Assembly: GCF_010723735.1 (NCBI RefSeq)
Contig: NZ_BLLB01000002.1
Coordinates: forward strand, 372,001-436,000
Source: Mycolicibacterium hippocampi
GTDB lineage: Bacteria; Actinomycetota; Actinomycetes; Mycobacteriales; Mycobacteriaceae
Reading direction: 5' to 3'
Length of the DNA: 64,000 bases
The position numbers were made by a program, and so were the translations under genes. A model generated the notes under the pieces. That model was given only the letters and a program-made list of their open reading frames with translations, was not told where the DNA came from and did no database searches. Positions 24,445 to 32,614 of the stretch are shown here, in pieces. The first letter of the stretch is position 1, and every line of letters begins with the position of its first letter.

Positions 24445-25497
24445 CTAGTTCATGTACCGGGCGATGCCGCTGGTGCGCACCGCGTGGCCGGCTTTGGCCT
24501 GGCGGTAACCGAGCAATCCACCGGCGCCGGTGAGCACCAGGATTCCCGCCAGACCCGGCACTGCGAGCACTGCGATCTGCGAGAGACCGGCTGCACGCAG
24601 ATACTCGCCGTAGCCCACCCGGTAGGACGACGCTCCCACGGCGACGTTGCTGCCGGCGGTGGCGGGCGGCGGCTGCCGGGCGGGCAGCGGCTCGGCAGTC
24701 CCCTGGCGCGGACCGTTCGACAGCGGCGAGCCCGCCCCACCCGTCCCGGGTCCCGACCGCGGACCGGCACCGCTCGGTGCCGGTACGAGAACGGGCATGC
24801 TCACCGGGCTCCCCGGCGTCCCGCTCGCTGCCAGCCCGCCGACCGGCACCACGTCCACGACGTCGGGGTCTATCGGGTCGCCGACCGGCGGGGAGAACTC
24901 CGGGGTCACTGCCCTCGGGGGGGTGAACGGGAGACCGGCGGGCAGGTCCACCTCGGGGCGGCCACCGCTACCGCTCTCGGATGTCGGTGGTTCGTCGGTG
25001 TCTGGGTCCGGCCGGGGCCACCAGGGCGGGCAGTCCCCCTCCTGCTCCGGGTTCTCACAACACGGCGGCCACAGCTTCCTGTCCGCTGCCTGCTGGCCGT
25101 CACGGGCGACAACGTCGAGAGCGTCGTCAGCGGGCACCTCGGGATCCAGCTCGTTCGCCGGCTCGTCAGTCTGGCCTTCCTCGCCAACCGGCGATTCGCG
25201 GTCCTCGCGGTCCTCGCGGTCTGGCAGGTCCCGGTCGGGTCGGTCGGGTCGGTCGGCTCCATCGGCACGTTTCTCACGGACGGGGCCACTGCCGTTCCCC
25301 GGAGTGGCGGTGTCGTGCCGGCGGGTGCCCGACGACGTGTCGGTACTGCGGCCGGCCGGGTCGGACTTGCGGCTCGAGGTCCCGTCGCCGGTGGATTGTC
25401 CCGGGTCGGCGAACGCACTGGCCGCGCCGACGCCGCCCGTCAGCAGCCCGGAGGCCAAGAGGCAGGCCGCCGCAGCCATCCGCGCACGCGAACCCAC
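24445..25497 (-). CDS. Secreted Asp/Pro-rich protein with C-terminal membrane anchor
   Basis: 350 residues. A signal peptide (to about residue 30, cleavage near AFA-DPG) is followed by a highly charged low-complexity stretch (DRPDRPDRDLPDREDREDRE), then a short cysteine cluster (WPPCCENPEQEGDCPPWW) and a Pro/Gly/Ser-rich linker. A hydrophobic segment (IAVLAVPGLAGILVLTGAGGLLGY) lies 25 residues before the end. It looks like a cell-wall-spanning anchored protein. I use the GTG at 25497; the ATG at 25479 is possible. It has no recognised domain. It may be expressed with the ImmA-like gene downstream (gap 61 bases). Confidence 0.65.
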   Translation of the reverse strand: MGSRARMAAAACLLASGLLTGGVGAASAFADPGQSTGDGTSSRKSDPAGRSTDTSSGTRRHDTATPGNGSGPVREKRADGADRPDRPDRDLPDREDREDRESPVGEEGQTDEPANELDPEVPADDALDVVARDGQQAADRKLWPPCCENPEQEGDCPPWWPRPDPDTDEPPTSESGSGGRPEVDLPAGLPFTPPRAVTPEFSPPVGDPIDPDVVDVVPVGGLAASGTPGSPVSMPVLVPAPSGAGPRSGPGTGGAGSPLSNGPRQGTAEPLPARQPPPATAGSNVAVGASSYRVGYGEYLRAAGLSQIAVLAVPGLAGILVLTGAGGLLGYRQAKAGHAVRTSGIARYMN

Positions 25498-25509
25498 GTC
25501 GTCACCCCC

Positions 25510-25557
25510 CCTCGACGTACATGGCCCTCGACGTCCATGGCCGTCGACGTCGCCGGC
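25510..25557. repeat. Three imperfect 16-bp direct repeats
   Basis: Units are CCTCGACGTACATGGC, CCTCGACGTCCATGGC and CGTCGACGTCGCCGGC, lying head to tail just upstream of the secreted protein gene start on the minus strand. Purpose unknown. Confidence 0.6.
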
Positions 25558-25742
25558 GCCGTTTGACCAGATGATGGGTCCGATTCTCGCACAATCGTGA
25601 TGCGCGGTTTGCTGAGAAGCCCAAACGCCTTGGTCGTCGGGCCGCGGCCACCGTGGAGTGTGCCGAACGCTAGGGTTTGGTCAGCGTGACCGCCGGACAT
25701 CCGGCGGGAGGTGTCGACGACAAGATCTGGGAGGCCGCAGGG

Positions 25743-26399
25743 ATGAGCCTGTTCAAGCGACGCAAATCCCGTGCTACCCGCAGGGCCGAAGCCCGCGCCA
25801 TCAAGGCGAAGGCGAAGCTCGAAGCCAAGCTGTCGGCCAAGAACGATGTCCGCAGGTTCAAGGCGGAGCAGAAGGCACAGGCCCGCGCCCTCAAGGCGCA
25901 GCTCAAAGCACAGCGTGACAGTGACAGGACCGCTCTCAAGGTTGCTGAAACCGAGCTGAAGGCAGTCCGGGAGGGCAAGTTGTTCTCCCCCACGAAGGTT
26001 CGCAGGGCGCTGACCGTGTCGCGTTTGCTCGCGCCGGTGGTGGTGCCGCTGGTGTACCGCGCCTCGATCGCTGCTCGCGGGCTGATCGACGAACGTCGCG
26101 CCGACAAGCTGGGCGTTCCGCTGAGCCAGCTCGGACAGTTCTCCGGGCATGGCGCGCAGTTCTCGGCTCGAATCGCCGGCGCCGAGCACTCGCTGCGTCA
26201 GTTGTCGGCGAAGAAGCCCAAGGATGCGGAGACCAAGCAGTTCGTCAGCGCCATCACCGAGCGCCTCAGTGATCTGGCGGCCGCGGTCACCGCGGCCGAG
26301 AACATGCCGACGGCACGTCGGCGCGCTGCCCATGCCGCGATCGCCGAACAGCTCGACGGAATCGACGCCGACCTGATGGCGCGCCTGGGCGTGGCCTGA
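25743..26399 (+). CDS. Basic coiled-coil protein (Rv3850 homologue)
   Basis: 218 residues, the length I recall for Rv3850, from the ATG at 25743 with GGGAGG eight bases upstream. Residues 1-80 are a Lys/Arg/Ala-rich helix with heptad-like spacing (KRRKSRATRRAEARAIKAKAK), so probably a nucleic-acid- or membrane-contacting coiled coil. The middle has a hydrophobic stretch (SRLLAPVVVPLVYRAS). The C-terminal half is helical. The frame opens earlier, and a GTG at 25686 behind TAGGGT could give a 19-residue extension. Function unknown. Confidence 0.78.
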   Translation: MSLFKRRKSRATRRAEARAIKAKAKLEAKLSAKNDVRRFKAEQKAQARALKAQLKAQRDSDRTALKVAETELKAVREGKLFSPTKVRRALTVSRLLAPVVVPLVYRASIAARGLIDERRADKLGVPLSQLGQFSGHGAQFSARIAGAEHSLRQLSAKKPKDAETKQFVSAITERLSDLAAAVTAAENMPTARRRAAHAAIAEQLDGIDADLMARLGVA

Positions 26400-26410
26400 C
26401 CCTCGATCAG

Positions 26411-26977
26411 ATGAGAGCACCCCAGCGCGGGCTACCCGCCGTCGTGACCCGGCTCATCGCCGTGGCCGCGTTGTCCGTCGCGCTCGTCACCGGTGCGCTG
26501 GCTGCCGCCGGTGTGGCGGCCGCCCACGCCGCGAGGATCGCTGAGGATCCCGCCGAGAATTCCGAGCTGACCGAGGCGCCTGCCCGGGTCAGCGCGACGT
26601 TCAACGAAGCCATGCAGGCCCAGTTCGCGGCGATGACCGTGATCGGTCCCGACGGTGTCGGCTGGTCCGACGGAGAGCCCTCCGTCGACGGCGCGGTGAT
26701 CAGCGTCGGAGTGCGCCCCGGGGCGCCGGCCGGGGACTACACCGTGAACTACCGGGCCACTTCGGCCGACGGGCACGTCGTGTCGGGCTCGTGGTCGTAC
26801 CGGCTGCTGCCGGCCGCCGGCACGGCCCCGGAGCCGACGACGTCGCCCTCACCGGGTCCGGACGCTCCACCGGCATCGGACACCGACGCCGACGGGCTGC
26901 CGATCTGGCCGTTCGTCGCGGGGGTGACGGTGCTTGTGGCCGCCGGCGCGGTATGGGCGGTTCGGCGCAATTCGTGA
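26411..26977 (+). CDS. copC: CopC-type copper-binding protein, membrane-tethered
   Basis: 188 residues. A signal peptide ends near GVAAA-HAARI, so the mature protein starts with His, as needed for the Cu(II) site of CopC. The beta-barrel domain follows (PARVSATFNEAMQ..., SADGHVVSGSWSY with the second conserved His). A Thr/Pro linker and a C-terminal transmembrane helix anchor it. The stop overlaps the copD start by GTGA. Copper delivery across the membrane with CopD is the family role. Confidence 0.85.
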   Translation: MRAPQRGLPAVVTRLIAVAALSVALVTGALAAAGVAAAHAARIAEDPAENSELTEAPARVSATFNEAMQAQFAAMTVIGPDGVGWSDGEPSVDGAVISVGVRPGAPAGDYTVNYRATSADGHVVSGSWSYRLLPAAGTAPEPTTSPSPGPDAPPASDTDADGLPIWPFVAGVTVLVAAGAVWAVRRNS

Positions 26978-27897
26978 CCCGTCGCCGGGCGGTGGCCGGC
27001 GGTGTGCTCGTCACCGCTGCGGCGTGCGTGACAGCCTGGGCGCTGGCCTATCCCGCCGCTGCGCTGGCCCCGTCGCTGGCCCGGGCGGCGGCCGACGGTG
27101 CCGCGGTCCTCACGCTCGGCCTGGCCGTGGCACCCGTCCTGGACGCCGGCCGCCACCGTGACGAGCTCATCCGGACCGCGAGGGCGCCACTGGTCGTCGC
27201 CTCGGCGGTCTGGCTGGTCACCGAGCTGATCCGGCTGGTGATCGCGAGCGCCGAGTTGACCGGGACCGACGTCACCCGCGTCGGGGCGCGCACCGCCGTC
27301 GCGTTCACGCTGGACACCGCCCCGGGCCGGGCGGGCCTGCTCACGGTCGTCACCGCGGCGGCGGCGTGTCTGATCGCGGCACTGGCGCCGCGGTCGGGCC
27401 CGGTGTGTGTCGTCGCTGCCGGCCTCGCGGGGATCGGCATCGTCGGTCATCCTCTGACCGGGCACTTGTCGCTGAGCCCGTGGGGCGGCGCCGCGATCGC
27501 GGTGCACGCACTGGCCGCGGCACTGTGGTGCGGGGTGCTCGCCGCACTGGTGCTCACCGTCGAACACCGCGGGCAGTGGGCGCGGGTGTTGCCTCGGTTC
27601 TCCCAGCTCTCCCTGGGGTGCGTGGCGGTGCTGCTCGCCGCGGGCGGCCTCGGCGCGGCGGTGGTGCTCCGTTCGCCCGCCGAGCTGTACACGAGTGGGT
27701 ACGGCAGGGTGCTGAGCGCCAAGATCGCGCTCACCGTTGCGCTCGTCGCGCTGGCATGGCGCAACCGGTCGAGCTGGCTTCCCGCCGCCCGCACCCACCG
27801 GACCACGTCGGTCGTCTCGAGAACCCGCGCGTACACCGAACTGGGGCTGATGGCCGTGACACTGGCCGCGGCCGCGACACTGGCGCTCACCGGATGA
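26974..27897 (+). CDS. copD: CopD-type membrane protein
   Basis: 307 residues with eight hydrophobic segments. I start at the GTG at 26974, which overlaps the copC stop; the ATG at 26953 is the alternative. The C-terminal half matches the CopD domain (AIAVHALAAALWCGVLAAL with the conserved His, then RFSQLSLGCVAVLLAAG). Together with CopC it is thought to import or relay copper. No copper operator was seen directly before copC, so expression may start at the upstream coiled-coil gene (gap 11 bases). Confidence 0.83.
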   Translation: MTRRRAVAGGVLVTAAACVTAWALAYPAAALAPSLARAAADGAAVLTLGLAVAPVLDAGRHRDELIRTARAPLVVASAVWLVTELIRLVIASAELTGTDVTRVGARTAVAFTLDTAPGRAGLLTVVTAAAACLIAALAPRSGPVCVVAAGLAGIGIVGHPLTGHLSLSPWGGAAIAVHALAAALWCGVLAALVLTVEHRGQWARVLPRFSQLSLGCVAVLLAAGGLGAAVVLRSPAELYTSGYGRVLSAKIALTVALVALAWRNRSSWLPAARTHRTTSVVSRTRAYTELGLMAVTLAAAATLALTG

Positions 27898-27975
27898 CAC
27901 CGGCCTGCGGCCGATATGCGACCTGGCATGATGGGGAACACTGCCGGGTGCAGACCACTCAAAAGGAGCAGCGAC

Positions 27976-28437
27976 ATGGCAGACCAGCCGGATCGGCCCG
28001 ACGAAAGTCCCGATGCCGCAACCCCTGCAAATGAGCCGCCGCCGCCGCCGGCGCAGAAGGCCCCCGCCGCGAAGAAGGCCGCGCCCGCCAAGAAGGCCAA
28101 GCCGGTGAAGAAGGCGCCCGCGAAGAAAGCGGCAGCCGCCAAGAAGTCGGTGCCTGCGAAGAAGGCCACACCGGCCAAGAAGGCGCCCCCCAAGAAGGCC
28201 CAACCGGCTGCCACGCAACTCGCTGAAACCAACGGTGATCTGAGCTCGGCCGCCAACGAGGCTGCAGCCCAAGCGAAGTCGGCGGTCGCCACCGCAAGCA
28301 ACGCTGTCTCCGGCCCCCCGCCGGCCCAGCGTGAGGACTACGACTCGTCCCGTCTGCCCATTGCGGCGGCGCTGCTCACCGCGCTGCTGGCGATCGCCGC
28401 GGTGGTGTACGTGGCCCGGCGCGGTAACGGCGACTGA
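27976..28437 (+). CDS. hns: Lysine/alanine-rich H-NS-like membrane-tethered protein (Rv3852 homologue)
   Basis: 153 residues with an AAAAGGAG ribosome site. Residues 28-80 are about a dozen KKA/AKKA repeats, as in the tails of mycobacterial HupB and Rv3852, expected to bind DNA. A transmembrane helix ([21 protein letters not shown]) sits at the very C-terminus, which would hold the nucleoid at the membrane. The number of AKKA repeats may vary between strains because the DNA is repetitive. Confidence 0.8.
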   Translation: MADQPDRPDESPDAATPANEPPPPPAQKAPAAKKAAPAKKAKPVKKAPAKKAAAAKKSVPAKKATPAKKAPPKKAQPAATQLAETNGDLSSAANEAAAQAKSAVATASNAVSGPPPAQREDYDSSRLPIAAALLTALLAIAAVVYVARRGNGD

Positions 28438-28514
28438 CCCGACAACAGCTCGACCCTGCGGGCAGATGCCGAACCGCGGCTCGCACAGTTCGTGCACGCC
28501 GTCATAATGGCGCG

Positions 28515-29006
28515 GTGACCGTTACGCCGCGCCCCACTGCCGACCTCGTCGACGAGATCGGCCCCGATGTCCGCAGTTGCGATCTACAGCTCACCCAGTA
28601 CGGTGGCCGTTCGCAATTCGCGGGGCCGATCACCACGGTGCGATGCTTCGAGGACAACGCACTGCTCAAGTCGGTGCTCGGCGAGCCGGGCGACGGTGGG
28701 GTGCTGGTGATCGACGGCGACGGCTCCCTGCACACCGCACTGGTCGGCGACGTGATCGCCGAGCTGGGCCGGTCCAACGGGTGGTCCGGTCTGATCATCA
28801 ACGGCGCGGTGCGGGATGCGGCGACACTGCGCACCCTCGACATCGGCATCAAGGCGCTGGGCACCAATCCGCGCAAGAGCACCAAGACCGGTGACGGGGT
28901 GCGCGACGCGGCTGTGGAGTTCGGCGGCGTGCTGTTCGTGCCCGGCGAGATCGCCTACAGCGACGACGACGGCATTGTCATCGTCGCCGGAGGCGACGCA
29001 CGGTGA
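28515..29006 (+). CDS. rraA: RraA-like protein (annotated MenG in mycobacteria, Rv3853)
   Basis: 163 residues. The RraA fold signatures are [39 protein letters not shown] (with the conserved Gly/Arg-Asp pair) and [13 protein letters not shown]. Members inhibit RNase E or act as aldolases on hydroxy-keto acids; they are not menaquinone methyltransferases despite the old name. The GTG start at 28515 has no strong ribosome site. The last codons and the stop lie inside the 26-bp repeat array, so the C-terminus (AGGDAR) is set by the repeat. Confidence 0.88.
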   Translation: MTVTPRPTADLVDEIGPDVRSCDLQLTQYGGRSQFAGPITTVRCFEDNALLKSVLGEPGDGGVLVIDGDGSLHTALVGDVIAELGRSNGWSGLIINGAVRDAATLRTLDIGIKALGTNPRKSTKTGDGVRDAAVEFGGVLFVPGEIAYSDDDGIVIVAGGDAR

Positions 29007-29075
29007 TCGTCGCCGGAGGCGACGCACGGTGATCGTCGCCGGAGGCGACGCACGATGATCGTCGCCGGAGGCTGA
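28981..29075. repeat. 26-bp tandem repeat of hairpins between rraA and ethA
   Basis: Three full units (28981-29006, 29007-29032, 29033-29058) and one partial unit (29059-29075) of TCGTCGCCGGAGGCGACGCACGGTGA, shown here in two parts by its features: the palindrome CGTCGCC-GGA-GGCGACG and the tail CACGGTGA. The third unit has one base change (CACGATGA). Each unit can fold into a 7-bp GC stem. The first unit contains the rraA stop codon. Confidence 0.92.
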
Positions 29076-29082
29076 ATCGCTG

Positions 29083-30558
29083 CTACGCCGTGCTGGCCGC
29101 GGGCACCCGGTGCCTGGAGAACTCCAGTGCCGCGTCGTCGACCTTGCCCCTGCGGATCAACTGCAGGTCGAGCAGGTAGTTCTGCTTGAGGCGCCAGGGT
29201 GCGCGAGAGCCGGCCTTGGGCAGATAGTCCAGCGCGCGCAGGACGTAGCCCGGCGTGAAGTCCATCAGCGGCCGTTCGTCGACGGCGCTGCCGGGATGCT
29301 TCGGTTCGACCTTGTCGTATCCGTTGTCGTCCATGTAGTTGATGATCCGGCAGAAGAACTCGGACACCAGGTCGGCCTTCAGCGTCCACGACGCGTTGGT
29401 GTATCCGATCGTGAACGCCATGTTCGGCATGTCGGTGAGCATCGTGCCCTTGTAGGCCATGGTGTCGTTGAGTTCGATCGCCTTGCCGTTGCGGGAGATC
29501 GTCGCCCCGCCGAACAGTTGCAAGTTCAAACCCGTTGCCGTGACGATGATGTCGACATCGAGATGCTGCCCGGAGGACAGTTGGATCCCGGTCTCGGTGA
29601 ACCGCTCGATGGTGTCGGTGACGACGTCGGCCTTGCCGGCGCGGATGGTCTTGAACAGATCCCCGTTGGGCGCCAGGCACACTCGCTCGTCCCACGGGTT
29701 GTACCGCGGGTTGAAGTGCTTGTCGACGTCGAAACCCTCGGGCAGCCGGCGGCGGGCCATCGTCAGCAACTGTTTGCGGAACGTGTCCGGGAACCGGCGC
29801 GCGATCTGGTACTGGCCCGACTGCGCCAGGATGCTCTTCCACCGGTTCAGCACGTAGGCAACCTTCTCCGGCAGACGCTTGTTGGTCTGCACCGTGAACG
29901 GGTCGACGTCGGGCAGTGCGGCGATGAAGGTCGGCGAGCGCTGCAGCATCGTCACATGTCCGGAACCCGAATTGACAAGTGCCGGAATGAGAGTGACAGC
30001 GGTGGCACCACTTCCGATCACGACGATCCGCTTGCCCGCGTAGTCGAGGTCCTCGGGCCAGTGTTGCGGATGGACGATGGTGCCCTCGAAGTCTTCCGAC
30101 CCCGCGAACTCGGGCGAGTAGCCCTGGTCGTAGTTGTAGTAGCCGCTGCATGCCATCAGGTAGCGCGCGGAGATCTCCACCTGCTCACCGTCACGGTCGA
30201 CGGTGACCGTCCAGCGGTTGTCGGCGTCGGACCAGTCGGCGGTCTTGACGTTCTGCCCGTAGCGGATGTGCTTGTCGATGCCGTATTCGGCGACGGTGTC
30301 TTTGAGGTAGGACATGATGTCCGGACCGTCGGCGATGGCCTTCTCGGACGTCCACGGTTTGAACCGGAAGCCCAGCGTGAACATGTCGGAGTCCGAGCGG
30401 ATGCCGGGGTACTTGAACAGATCCCAGGTACCGCCGAGGTTGGCACGGCGTTCCAGGATCACATAGCTCTTGCCGGGACAGCGGTCTTGCAGATGCCAGG
30501 CGGCGCTGATGCCGGAGATACCGGCGCCCACGATCACTACGTCGACAAATTCGGTCAT
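29083..30558 (-). CDS. ethA: Baeyer-Villiger monooxygenase EthA
   Basis: 491 residues. The FAD-binding motif GAGISG is at residues 11-16, the Baeyer-Villiger fingerprint FEGTIVHPQHWP (FxGxxxHxxxWP) near 155, and the NADPH-binding GSGATA near 190. EthA oxygenates ketones and activates thioamide prodrugs such as ethionamide in M. tuberculosis. TAGCTT ends six bases before the ATG with TTGACT 18 bases further up, so the mRNA is predicted to be leaderless. It is divergent from ethR and ends opposite the tandem hairpin array. Confidence 0.95.
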   Translation of the reverse strand: MTEFVDVVIVGAGISGISAAWHLQDRCPGKSYVILERRANLGGTWDLFKYPGIRSDSDMFTLGFRFKPWTSEKAIADGPDIMSYLKDTVAEYGIDKHIRYGQNVKTADWSDADNRWTVTVDRDGEQVEISARYLMACSGYYNYDQGYSPEFAGSEDFEGTIVHPQHWPEDLDYAGKRIVVIGSGATAVTLIPALVNSGSGHVTMLQRSPTFIAALPDVDPFTVQTNKRLPEKVAYVLNRWKSILAQSGQYQIARRFPDTFRKQLLTMARRRLPEGFDVDKHFNPRYNPWDERVCLAPNGDLFKTIRAGKADVVTDTIERFTETGIQLSSGQHLDVDIIVTATGLNLQLFGGATISRNGKAIELNDTMAYKGTMLTDMPNMAFTIGYTNASWTLKADLVSEFFCRIINYMDDNGYDKVEPKHPGSAVDERPLMDFTPGYVLRALDYLPKAGSRAPWRLKQNYLLDLQLIRRGKVDDAALEFSRHRVPAASTA

Positions 30559-30564
30559 GGTGTC

Positions 30565-30594
30565 AAGCTATCAACGCCATGTTGAATGAGTCAA
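30565..30594 (-). promoter_or_regulatory. ethA promoter
   Basis: On the minus strand TTGACT (30594-30589), an 18-base spacer and TAGCTT (30570-30565) precede the ATG by six bases. This spacing puts transcription start on the A of the start codon. The -35 and the whole spacer lie inside the EthR operator, which explains repression. Confidence 0.65.
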
Positions 30595-30625
30595 CATCCT
30601 GTTGAGAAATTCGACATGCTGTAAA
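30571..30625. promoter_or_regulatory. EthR operator, six half-sites at 10-bp phase
   Basis: Half-sites begin every ten bases: TCAAC (30571), GTTGA (30581), TCAAC (30591), GTTGA (30601), TCGAC (30611), GTAAA (30621). The first four are perfect and make two TCAAC-N5-GTTGA palindromes; the last two are degenerate. The span is 55 bases, the size I recall for the M. tuberculosis EthR operator, on which EthR assembles cooperatively. Confidence 0.8.
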
Positions 30626-30651
30626 GTCGGCGTGGTGAGCACTGCCGAATT

Positions 30652-30717
30652 GTCACTACCGTGACCCTGGCCAGATTGTCACCGCCGTGACCCCGGTCGA
30701 ATGGTCACTGCCGTGAC
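30652..30717. repeat. Three GTCAC-N4-GTGAC palindromes spaced exactly 26 bp
   Basis: GTCACTACCGTGAC (30652-30665), GTCACCGCCGTGAC (30678-30691) and GTCACTGCCGTGAC (30704-30717) lie in a degenerate 26-bp tandem repeat that runs into the ethR start. They could be operators or the trace of a duplication at the start region. Confidence 0.7.
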
Positions 30718-31354
30718 GGCCGCCAGCCAGGCGCGCCCCGGTCGGGGCAGACGCGCCGCACGCCCTTCCGGCGACGACCGGGAACTGGCCATCCTGGAGA
30801 CCGCCGAGCGCCTGCTCGAGGACCGGTCGTTGGCCGAGATCTCGGTGGACGACCTCGCCAGGGGTGCCGGGCTCTCCCGGCCGACGTTCTACTTCTATTT
30901 CCCTTCCAAGGACGCCGTGCTGCTGACGCTGCTCGAGCGGGTGATCGACGAGGCCGATACCGCCCTGCAGGGGCTGATCGCGAATCGTTCCGCCGACCGC
31001 CGCGGCATCTGGCGCGACGGCATCAACGCGTTCTTCCAGACCTTCGGCGCCCATCGCGCGGTCTGCGCCGCGACGGTCGCGGTCAAGTCCGCCAACTCCG
31101 AGGCCCGCGCCCTGTGGGCAACCTCGATGCAGCGCTGGATCGATCACATCGCAGTGGTGATCGAGGCCGAACGGGCCGCAGGGGCCGCGCCCGTGACGCT
31201 GCCTGCCCTCGAGTTGTCGACGTCGCTCAACCTGCTCAACGAAGCGGTGATGACGGCGTCGTTCGCCGACCACCAGCCTGCACTGCCCGACCATCGCGTG
31301 CTCGACAACCTCGTGCACATGTGGACCACCAGCATCTACGGAGATGCCACCTAG
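30701..31354 (+). CDS. ethR: TetR-family repressor EthR
   Basis: 217 residues. After a short basic arm comes ARPSGDDRELAILETAERLLE and the helix-turn-helix ISVDDLARGAGLSRPTFYFYFPSK, closely like M. tuberculosis EthR. The C-terminal ligand-binding domain contains the aromatic residues typical of its tunnel (WRDGINAFFQTFG, MWTTSIYG). It represses divergent ethA. The start is uncertain: the ATG at 30701 lies inside the third repeat unit, and a GTG at 30713 would give an N-terminus (VTAASQA) closer to M. tuberculosis. Confidence 0.93.
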   Translation: MVTAVTAASQARPGRGRRAARPSGDDRELAILETAERLLEDRSLAEISVDDLARGAGLSRPTFYFYFPSKDAVLLTLLERVIDEADTALQGLIANRSADRRGIWRDGINAFFQTFGAHRAVCAATVAVKSANSEARALWATSMQRWIDHIAVVIEAERAAGAAPVTLPALELSTSLNLLNEAVMTASFADHQPALPDHRVLDNLVHMWTTSIYGDAT

Positions 31355-31371
31355 CCTGTCGGTCCCGGATG

Positions 31372-31385
31372 CGAACATGTGTTCG
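31372..31385 (+). promoter_or_regulatory. LexA-like SOS box at the dinB3 start
   Basis: CGAACATGTGTTCG is a perfect CGAAC-N4-GTTCG palindrome, the core of the mycobacterial SOS box TCGAAC-N4-GTTCGA. The two outermost bases differ. It overlaps the likely GTG start at 31385. Confidence 0.65.
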
Positions 31386-32596
31386 TGTCCGAAGCGGTGG
31401 CGAGCATCCTGCACGCCGACCTCGACTCGTTCTATGCCTCGGTCGAGCAGCGCGACGACCCGGCGCTGCGCGGGCGGCCGGTGATCGTCGGCGGTGGCGT
31501 GGTCCTGGCCGCGAGCTACGAGGCGAAGGCCTATGGGGTGCGTACCGCGATGGGGGGTCGCCAGGCCCGGGCGCTGTGCCCGCACGCCCTGGTCGTCCCG
31601 CCCCGGATGGCGGCGTACTCACAGGCCAGCGCCGCGGTGTTCGAGGTCTTCCACGACACCTCCCCGGTGGTCGAGCCGCTGTCCGTGGACGAGGCGTTTC
31701 TCGACGTGTCGGGGTTGCGCCGGGTGGCCGGCACCCCGGTGCAGATCGCCGCCCGGCTACGCGAACAGGTGCGCGAACGTGTCGGCCTGCCGATCACCGT
31801 CGGCATCGCCCGCACCAAGTTCCTGGCCAAGGTCGCCAGTCAGGAAGCCAAGCCCGACGGGTTGCTGCTGGTGCCGCCGGACCGCGAGTTGGCGTTCCTG
31901 CATCCGCTACCAGTGCGGCGACTGTGGGGAGTCGGCGCAAAAACCGCCGACAAACTCCACGCCCACGGCATCGAGACCGTCGCCGACGTGGCCGAACTCG
32001 GTGAGTCGATGTTGAGCTCGATGGTCGGCCCGGCGATGGGCCGTCAGCTGTTCGCGTTGTCCCACAACGTCGATCGCCGCCGGGTGGTGACAGGACACCG
32101 GCGCCACTCGGTCGGGGCCCAACGAGCGCTGGGCCGGGCGGGCAACACGATGACGCCGGCCGAGGTGGACGCGGTCGTCGTCAATCTGATCGACCGGATC
32201 ACCCGGCGGATGCGCAAGGCGCAACGCAGCGGGCGCACCGTGGTGCTGCGGCTTCGGTTCGACGATTTCGGCCGGGCCACCCGGTCTCACACGATGCCGC
32301 GGGCCACGGCTTCGACCGAGGTGGTCCTGGGCGCCGCACGCGCGCTGGTCGCTGCCGCCGGCCCGCTGATCGCCGCGCGCGGGCTGACGCTGGTCGGCTT
32401 CGCGGTGTGCAACATCGACCGCGACGGGGCCCAGCAGCTGGAACTTCCGTTCGGTTGCCCCTCCATGGTTGCCGACCTGACCAGCGTCGACGCCGCGATC
32501 GACCGGGTGCGGGGCCGCTACGGCAACGCCGCGCTGACCCGTGGTGTGTTGGTGGGCCGCGACCCGGGTCTGGAGATGCCGCTGCTGCCGGACTGA
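31385..32596 (+). CDS. dinB3: Y-family DNA polymerase IV (DinB3 type)
   Basis: 403 residues from the GTG at 31385 (VSEAVASILHADLDSFYASVE); the GTG at 31379 is possible. Palm motifs HADLDSFYASVEQ and LSVDEAFLDVSG hold the catalytic acids. The helix-hairpin-helix region is at about 175-210, and the little-finger domain follows. QLELPF near residue 350 resembles a beta-clamp-binding motif, but the C-terminus ends shortly after, without the usual tail. By position next to ethAR it matches the DinB3 paralogue of M. smegmatis, absent from M. tuberculosis. Confidence 0.88.
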   Translation: MSEAVASILHADLDSFYASVEQRDDPALRGRPVIVGGGVVLAASYEAKAYGVRTAMGGRQARALCPHALVVPPRMAAYSQASAAVFEVFHDTSPVVEPLSVDEAFLDVSGLRRVAGTPVQIAARLREQVRERVGLPITVGIARTKFLAKVASQEAKPDGLLLVPPDRELAFLHPLPVRRLWGVGAKTADKLHAHGIETVADVAELGESMLSSMVGPAMGRQLFALSHNVDRRRVVTGHRRHSVGAQRALGRAGNTMTPAEVDAVVVNLIDRITRRMRKAQRSGRTVVLRLRFDDFGRATRSHTMPRATASTEVVLGAARALVAAAGPLIAARGLTLVGFAVCNIDRDGAQQLELPFGCPSMVADLTSVDAAIDRVRGRYGNAALTRGVLVGRDPGLEMPLLPD

Positions 32597-32614
32597 CTCA
32601 AGACCCGGACCGAC

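Noticed and set aside
28981..29075. CRISPR array
   Set aside because: The units abut directly with no unique spacers and no cas genes are in the window; it is a tandem repeat.
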